Origin: Cristatella mucedo
Lineage: Eukaryota > Bryozoa > Phylactolaemata > Cristatellidae
DNA: 64,000 nucleotides
NCBI GenBank assembly: GCA_009760855.2
Contig: WPIO01000020.1
Location: forward strand, 2,537,501-2,601,500
Direction of reading: 5' to 3'
Notes under the pieces: generated by a model
What the model was told of the DNA's origin: nothing
Database searches by the model: none
What the model saw: only the letters and a program-made list of their open reading frames with translations
Made by a program: the position numbers and the translations under genes
In this document: piece by piece, positions 58,534 to 64,000 of the stretch
Numbering within the stretch: position 1 is the first letter of the stretch
How the letters are laid out: each line of letters starts with the position of its first letter

Positions 58534-60207
58534 TGTAGTCTGAATTATCGTCGCGAATGGCACAGAACGCTTGCCGACGTGCAACACCACCAGTTTATTC
58601 CACCTCCACACGAAGCAGGGGGAAGCACAACTCCCCTCGCCCCTGTCGCCCCCTGTCGCCCCCTCGAGTCCCCGACTCCCTTGTCAAAACAACCACTAAT
58701 AGCACGGCCCGGCTGCTTACCACATCGAGTGTCACAGCCTACTCGTACAGCAATCAGGGGCAGTGTCATCAATTAAATAAAACCACATGCCCGCCTGATC
58801 TGGAGATCAATTAACGACGTAGCCAGAGCAGCAAGCAGCTGTTCTTCTCCACTGCTTAGACAACGAGAAGGCTAAACATAGTTTTTTATTTAGCACATAG
58901 TCCTCACAGCGCGCCGGAGGTCTCAGGCCACACCTTGGCCGTAGCTGTCTGTCGCGCTCGTCATCTCTGGCCATACTACCAGGGCCCGCATCGAAGTGTG
59001 CATCAAGGAGTTCGTTAGCGATCGGTACTGTTCTGATGTGCGCTCCCTTAATTATGAGGCTAAGTAACGGCTGCTCGGAGGAGGCAGGCGACCGCTCGGC
59101 CTGTGGAAACAAGCCGGCTGCGTTTGACTTCAGCGTTCATGCGTCGTGGGGCCACATATTTCTCCACTGCTGGCGTCTCGTCGGGCAGCACAGCCTCGAA
59201 GCTCAATGGTGCATCCCACACCCCCACCACTTCGAAAGTCACCACCGGGTCTCCGGACGCCGCCGCCGCCGCGTCTCCGGGCGCCGCCGCAGCCGCGTCT
59301 CCGGCGCCGCCGCGTCTTCGGGCGCCGCCGCGTTTCCGACCTGCACCGCACATCCGATCTGCGCCTCGTCTCCTACCTGTGCTGCGTCACAGCCCACTTG
59401 AGTCGCCGATGAGCCTCCGACCTGCTCCGCATTTCCGATTTACTCTGAGTCGTAACCCACCGGTTCGTCGCATGCCAGCGTCACCTCCACGGCTTCTGCT
59501 GCCTCGCAGGCCGTTGCCTCGTTGCGCACCACGTGCGCCTGGCAAACTGTCACAGCCTGGATCGCTGTCACCGCGTTCCGCACGGTGGCATCCGTTGTCG
59601 CCCGGCACACCGTCGGCGATTGCTGATATTGCTTCTGGTCCCTTTTGTCGCCGCCCTCTCTCCAAGCATTTGCTAACTCAGCGCTCAGCAGTCGCGCTTT
59701 ACCTACAGGGCTAGCCAGCGCTGTTACCAGAGCCTCGCGAAGCAGACGGTAGTCATCCTTGATTGCCTTAGGCATGTAAGAATACACATAGAAGGCGCTT
59801 CCTTCCAGGAAGAGAGGCAGATATTTATGCCAGATTGTCGGATTGACACCGTACAGCTCGAGCCGCCGCTCCGAGTCAAGCAGCCAAGTTGCGAAGTCAT
59901 CACCGACTTGAAAATGTTCAAGCAACATTGCTGTAGGTCACCGCCGCCGCCGGAAATAGCTTGTAGTCTGAATTATCGTCGCGAATGGCACAGAACGCTT
60001 GCCGACGTGCAACATCACCAGTTTATTCCACCTCCACACGGAGCAGGGCGAAGCACGACTCTCCTCGGCCCTCTCGTCCACCGGAGTCTCCCCGACTCCC
60101 TTGTCAAAACAACCACTAATAGCATGGCCCGGCTGCTTACCACATCGAGTGTCACAGCCCAATCGTAAAGCGATCAGGGGCAGTGTCATCAATTAAATAA
60201 AACCACA
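58534..60207 (-). mobile_element. Short LTR-gag-LTR element
   Basis: Two direct repeats, 58534-58787 and 59962-60207 (about 250 bp each, both bounded TGT...ACA, near-identical except for a C/T-rich patch), flank 1.17 kb of internal DNA. Flanking 5-mers AGGGC and AGGAC agree at four of five positions, compatible with a mutated target duplication. The internal DNA has a gag-like frame on the - strand and no pol motif. No clear primer-binding site or polypurine tract, so the LTR interpretation is inference. Confidence 0.6.
59440..59928 (-). CDS. Gag-like protein of an LTR element
   Basis: A 162-codon frame starting 33 nt inside the right-hand repeat: MLLEHFQVGDDFATWLLDSE, RRLELYGV, KYLPLFLEGSAFYVY, DDYRLLREALVTALA. 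The pattern (hydrophobic helices, F/W-x-x-W-L near the N-terminus, LxxFLxGxAxxxY) is that of Ty3/Gypsy Gag. The C-terminal third is Ala/Val/Cys-rich without a CCHC knuckle, suggesting a frame change there. Downstream on the same strand (59353-59230) is a GC-rich run encoding Arg/Ala repeats. I cannot tell whether the gene is functional. Confidence 0.6.
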   Translation of the reverse strand: MLLEHFQVGDDFATWLLDSERRLELYGVNPTIWHKYLPLFLEGSAFYVYSYMPKAIKDDYRLLREALVTALASPVGKARLLSAELANAWREGGDKRDQKQYQQSPTVCRATTDATVRNAVTAIQAVTVCQAHVVRNEATACEAAEAVEVTLACDEPVGYDSE

Positions 60208-62034
60208 AGGACCACATGGCCCACGCGACCATTCGTAAACAAATCCGCCTAGTCAGCTGGTAGGGCCAGGCTGCAGTGTATTAGCGCTCAGAGATTTCAG
60301 ATAACGTATGCTCCTAAGCTATTGGACCTAGTCGCGTGTGGGCTGATCGGGTGAGCCGATGACCCACACTAGGCTCTCGACACTTCTCCATATAAAAAAA
60401 AAGTCTCCGATCTGCAGGGTTCGTCAAAATGTACTCGCCGGTGCTGTTCATTATGGGCTAGAAAGAAGGACCCGATCTGGATTCACTTTCCTGACCAGAT
60501 TGTGACGGCCATTGCCTTCAATGACTAGCAGCTCAAGCACCTCGCTGACACCTCGCTGACACCTCGCTGACACATTCACCAAGTGGCTGTCGAGCATAGG
60601 GAAAACTGTGCAACGACGTGGATTGACGATGAGGACGAGCCAGACGAGGAGGACAAATCTGAGTTTAACCGCAAGAGGTCGTTTCACCATGGACCTGCAT
60701 ATCGACGGCGGCGATCAGTTCCCGGAGGAGAAGGACGTCCCGGTGCTTCACTAGTGCTAGGATATATGGGATAGATCCCGGTGCTTCAGTAGTGCTAGGA
60801 CGTGTAGTACGAATAAATAAATGGCACGCATCGAGAGAAATAGTGATACCGGGCGCCCACACTGTGATTTTTCAAGGATTTTGGTTATTTCATAAAATAA
60901 TGTGTATTACACACGAATGTACTGTATAATACATGACGGAGTCGGAAAAATCATATTTAGCAGAACAATAGGTAGGAGCAACAGGGGGCGGCGATGCCAC
61001 GCCCAAAGTGCCTCGTGCAGATGCAGATCGGCTCCAATTCAGCTGCTTCCTCAGCATGCGTATCGGTCTGTTACCAGGTTATCGGCTTTGCCCTCCGAGT
61101 TGGTACTGCGGTCGCAAAGAGCTTGTTTTAGCTAAACCAATGCTGCAGCATTAGAATGTCAGCCGACAAAGATAAGCCCGACGGCGGCTGCGCTAGACAT
61201 TAGCCATCGACGGCTGTGAGCGAGATGCGAACGGCCGGCCAAGTCAAGCTCTTGACGATGTTTGACGGCCAGCTGCAGATGTTGTCATGGAGGTGCAGAG
61301 AGAGAGCAAAAGACGCCTGGGTTCGATCGTAATGAAAACTCGGCTCAGTGGTAAGCGGGGAAGGCGTGAGTGCAGACTGCATGAGTAGAACAGCACTACG
61401 CTAGCGTGCCCCTGACTCGTAGCTCTCATCAGTGATCTAGCAGAACCCTGTAAAGACCAACAGCTCAAATGGCACTTTCATAGGCTGTAAGGCGCTAGAT
61501 TGTCTTCTGGGCTACGAGCCACCAAGTGCTTGATGATGAATAAGAGTTTCGAGGAGGGGATAATGCAATGCCCAATGATTATGACCTTCCAGGTTGGCCA
61601 TCATGACTTTGAACTGGAGACTGCCTACGAAATAGTCGCTTATTAATTAGGCTCATTAGCAGCGCGATATTTAAAGACGTAGGTGTCCAGCTTATGTTCA
61701 GGTATTACATGTGTCGTCTCACTCAATCAATAGCAAGCACAAGGCTGGTAGTGAAAACTCACGCTCTATTTTGGCGGGCAGCGGTCCAAGAATATACAAA
61801 TTATTGCGAACCTCATCAAAATAGGATCTCTAGCTGTGCTGCAATGAACTGCAGCTCGTAGCTACTAACAGGAGGGTGCTGCTGTGAAATCAGTAAACAA
61901 GTGCGTACTGAAGCGACGGGCTTTCATCGCAACAGCCTGCTTGGCAGTAAATAGTAAGACGACTTTTTGGTCACCCTTATGGCGAGATTCTTGAAAAGTT
62001 TGTCTATAAACAGCTTGTAACACACTTTGGAAAG
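60208..62034 (+). other. Unrecognised region with short repeats
   Basis: An 11-bp unit CTCGCTGACAC is repeated three times at 60541-60573. A 24-bp block starting CCCGGTGCTTCA is repeated at 38-bp spacing (60739 and 60777). A 63-codon frame at 60583-60774 has an acidic DDEDEPDEED stretch followed by an Arg-rich part. Nothing matches a known family. Confidence 0.4.
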
Positions 62035-63540
62035 ATAATTTATCAGAAGAATTTCAGTCAGGATTAAAGCGAAACTGCTCCACTGAAACTATCATCTGTG
62101 TAACCAATGACCTACTATGCATCAATGATAACAATACAAATAATACATTTGTATAGCACCGTAAGATAATTTAATCTCTTTCTAGTGACGGAAATGTCAC
62201 AGCCATAGCCCTGCAGGATCTTTTTGCTGTCTTCGACACTGTTGACATTGATATCCTTGAAATATTAAAATTTACGATTGATATGGCGGACGAGGCACTA
62301 GCATAGTTCAAATCTCACTAGGCCGATTGTGTTCAATCCGTATCGTGTGTGGGTCAGGTCTCATCTACCAGACCAGTCACCTGTGGAGTGGCAAAAGGGT
62401 CCGTCCTCGTTCCGTTGCTGCACCCCATTTACACCGAACCTCTGGGAAAAGTGATTCACGCCATTGAGATCAGCTATCCCCTCTGTGCTAACTTTACTAA
62501 CTTTACTCAGCTGTATTTGTCGTTTAGCCGTCGGAATGTGCTGCAGCGACTGATAAACTGAATACTGGCCTTGCAGACATTCGCTCCCGGATGTCGGCAA
62601 ATCTCCTTAAACTTTACGACGATAAAACAAAGCTTCTGCTCATAGGACACCCCAAGTGTGTGGCTGGACCAGAAGACTCTGCTCTTCTAATAGGTGACCG
62701 TCGCCGTGTACTCGGAACTTAGGTCTTTCTCTTTGACAGCTGCCCAAGTTGTGAAAGTTTTATTAAGCAGACTGCCTCCACAAATAGAAGCCACGTTCTA
62801 TTCCTGTATAAGATTAGGAATTGTCAACAACGATGACTTGCTAAAAATCGAGCTGCCTCCGTGTTTCTGTCTAGGCTGGACTACTGCAATTTTTACCACA
62901 ACTGACTGGGCTACCAAACCAGCCACAAGGCCACTGAACCTGGAAGAATATGGCTGCAAGGCTATTTAACCAATTTCAGAGGTTCAGCCACGCGTCTCCT
63001 TTGCTGAAGGAACTTTGATAGCATCCAGTTGATCGGCGGATACGGAGTAAAGTTCTTACGCTGACCCACCAGGCCCACCACGGCTTGGCATCTTCATGCG
63101 TAGCTGAACTGCTACGGCAGACCTTTTGACCTCCTCATGACCTCAGGTCCTGCATGGAAATTAAATTTGCTGTTTCATTCCTCCAATCAGAGACTATTGG
63201 CGATGGAAGCTTTTGTTCACAAGGTCTAGACTGTGGAGTTCACTTCCACATCTAATATGCAAAGACGTCTAATTTCCGGCTGCCAACTGTGGCATATCTT
63301 TTCAAGCCGTCTTGAGCTGCTACTTCCATGCTAATAGCTACCTCAACTGCTCTCGTGACTCAGCTATGCTTTTCAGTTACTCTTTATTGGGACAGATGAA
63401 GTCTGTTGGCTACTGAATGCATACTGAAAGCCGCTTAGGGCTTTGAGTGTGCTATAGCAAAACATCTCCTGCTTAATACCCACCTAACCTTCGCGGCTTT
63501 ATGGAGTTACAGACGGAGATGCATTAGGTTACATTACATC
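62035..63540 (+). mobile_element. LINE-B copy with RT, decayed, interrupted by an L2-like tail
   Basis: RT frames: EEFQSGLKRNCSTETIICVT, then a 70-bp foreign piece, then ALQDLFAVFDTVDIDILEIL, CGVAKGSVLVPLLHPIYTEP (equivalent to GVPQGSVLGPLLF), YPLCANFTNFTQLYLSF (YADDTQLYL region with the catalytic DD lost). The C-terminus continues in broken frames to the GACGGAGATGC motif and (ACATT)n-like tail at about 63500-63540. Inactive. Confidence 0.8.
62118..62187 (-). repeat. SINE-A/L2-like 3' tail inserted in LINE-B
   Basis: AATACATTTGTATAGCACCG, AAGATAATTTAATCTCTTTC. It interrupts the LINE-B RT frame between DLLCINDN and TDGNVTAIAL. Confidence 0.7.
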
Positions 63541-64000
63541 ACTTGAAATAGATTGTTTTTGCTAGAAGAGCTCGGCCGTATGCAGTTGACGTCTGGCACT
63601 CCTAAACGAACAGGGCGCGAGATTAAGCGAAGCCCCCACCCTAATCAGACGGCATATTTGATGAGCTGCGGTGTAGAGCGTTTAATCGTATAAAGACTCA
63701 GTGTTTAAGCTAGTGCCATCGTCCACCCAAGAGTGTGTTAGCCGGAGTAGTACTTACAGTGGCAACTGCACTTGGGGGTGACCCATTTTTGCCAGAAATT
63801 TTTTGATGTATTTTAAGGACCAATAGGATTCCGTGATCTAGACTGAGATCTCAGTCGGTTGACCAACCGGCGCGGGATTCTGCTGAGGAGCTCTAATTCC
63901 AGGGTCAAATTGCAGCTAACACTGGCATTGCGCTAGGTAGGGTCTAAAATAGTAAATGATCAGCGTGTGTGGTTGTATCCGTCCCTGCAGACTTCTCCAG
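63541..64000 (+). other. Right edge, nothing recognised
   Basis: No open frame of note, no repeat family recognised. Confidence 0.4.

Noticed and set aside
59103-59714. 203-codon Pro/Arg/Ser-rich + strand frame
   Set aside because: It runs antisense to the gag-like frame and through the GC-rich repeat block; low-complexity composition explains its openness.

Overview
The window is animal nuclear DNA, probably from an invertebrate. Genes are split by GT-AG introns of 0.1 to 5 kb, and intergenic and intronic DNA is packed with non-LTR retrotransposons, tRNA-derived SINEs, DNA transposons, LTR-element remains and microsatellites. The hnRNP K linker wording (PPKGP followed by YDPHN) looks protostome-like to me, but I cannot name a phylum.

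Three host genes can be reconstructed exon by exon, with every intron phase consistent. (1) SNAPC3 (SNAP50, snRNA-gene transcription factor) runs on the + strand from the left edge to 16103 in seven visible exons. Only the extreme N-terminus is missing. (2) HNRNPK (three-KH-domain RNA-binding protein) is on the - strand, 33319 down to 30851, in ten coding exons giving 360 aa. (3) DET1 (CUL4-DDB1 ubiquitin-ligase subunit) is on the + strand, 34673 to 47452, in six exons giving 551 aa, the same length as the human protein within one residue. HNRNPK and DET1 are head to head with 1.35 kb between start codons, so they probably share a promoter region.

The remainder is mobile DNA. The dominant family, here called L2-A, is an L2/CR1-clade LINE with (TAA/ATT)n tails; more than 20 pieces are present, mostly 5'-truncated. 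A second LINE, LINE-B, ends in (ACATT)n. A tRNA-derived SINE, SINE-A, carries the L2-A 3' end as its tail. A second tRNA-like SINE, SINE-B, contains a hairpin just after box B. Nested insertions give a relative chronology: LINE-B in L2-A near 3.5 kb, younger L2-A in older L2-A at 16.5-19.6 kb, and SINE-A in L2-A at 49.77 kb with an 8-bp target duplication.

From 52 to 60 kb lies a cluster of larger elements: a complete but frameshifted hAT transposon (52396-55105, perfect 8-bp target duplication) apparently inserted in the 3' LTR of a decayed Ty3/Gypsy element whose pol remains run to about 57.6 kb, followed by a 1.67-kb LTR-gag-LTR element. Degraded Tc1-like and second-type hAT fragments occur at 28, 42 and 25-27 kb. 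The right end (60.2-64 kb) holds a decayed LINE-B copy and otherwise unrecognised DNA.

I found no clearly novel gene system. The points most worth checking are the L2/SINE tail sharing with its nested insertions, the LTR-gag-LTR element, a perfect 72-bp palindrome inside a hAT remnant, the HNRNPK stop codon lying inside a splice donor, and an unexplained GC-rich segment at 20-22.4 kb.
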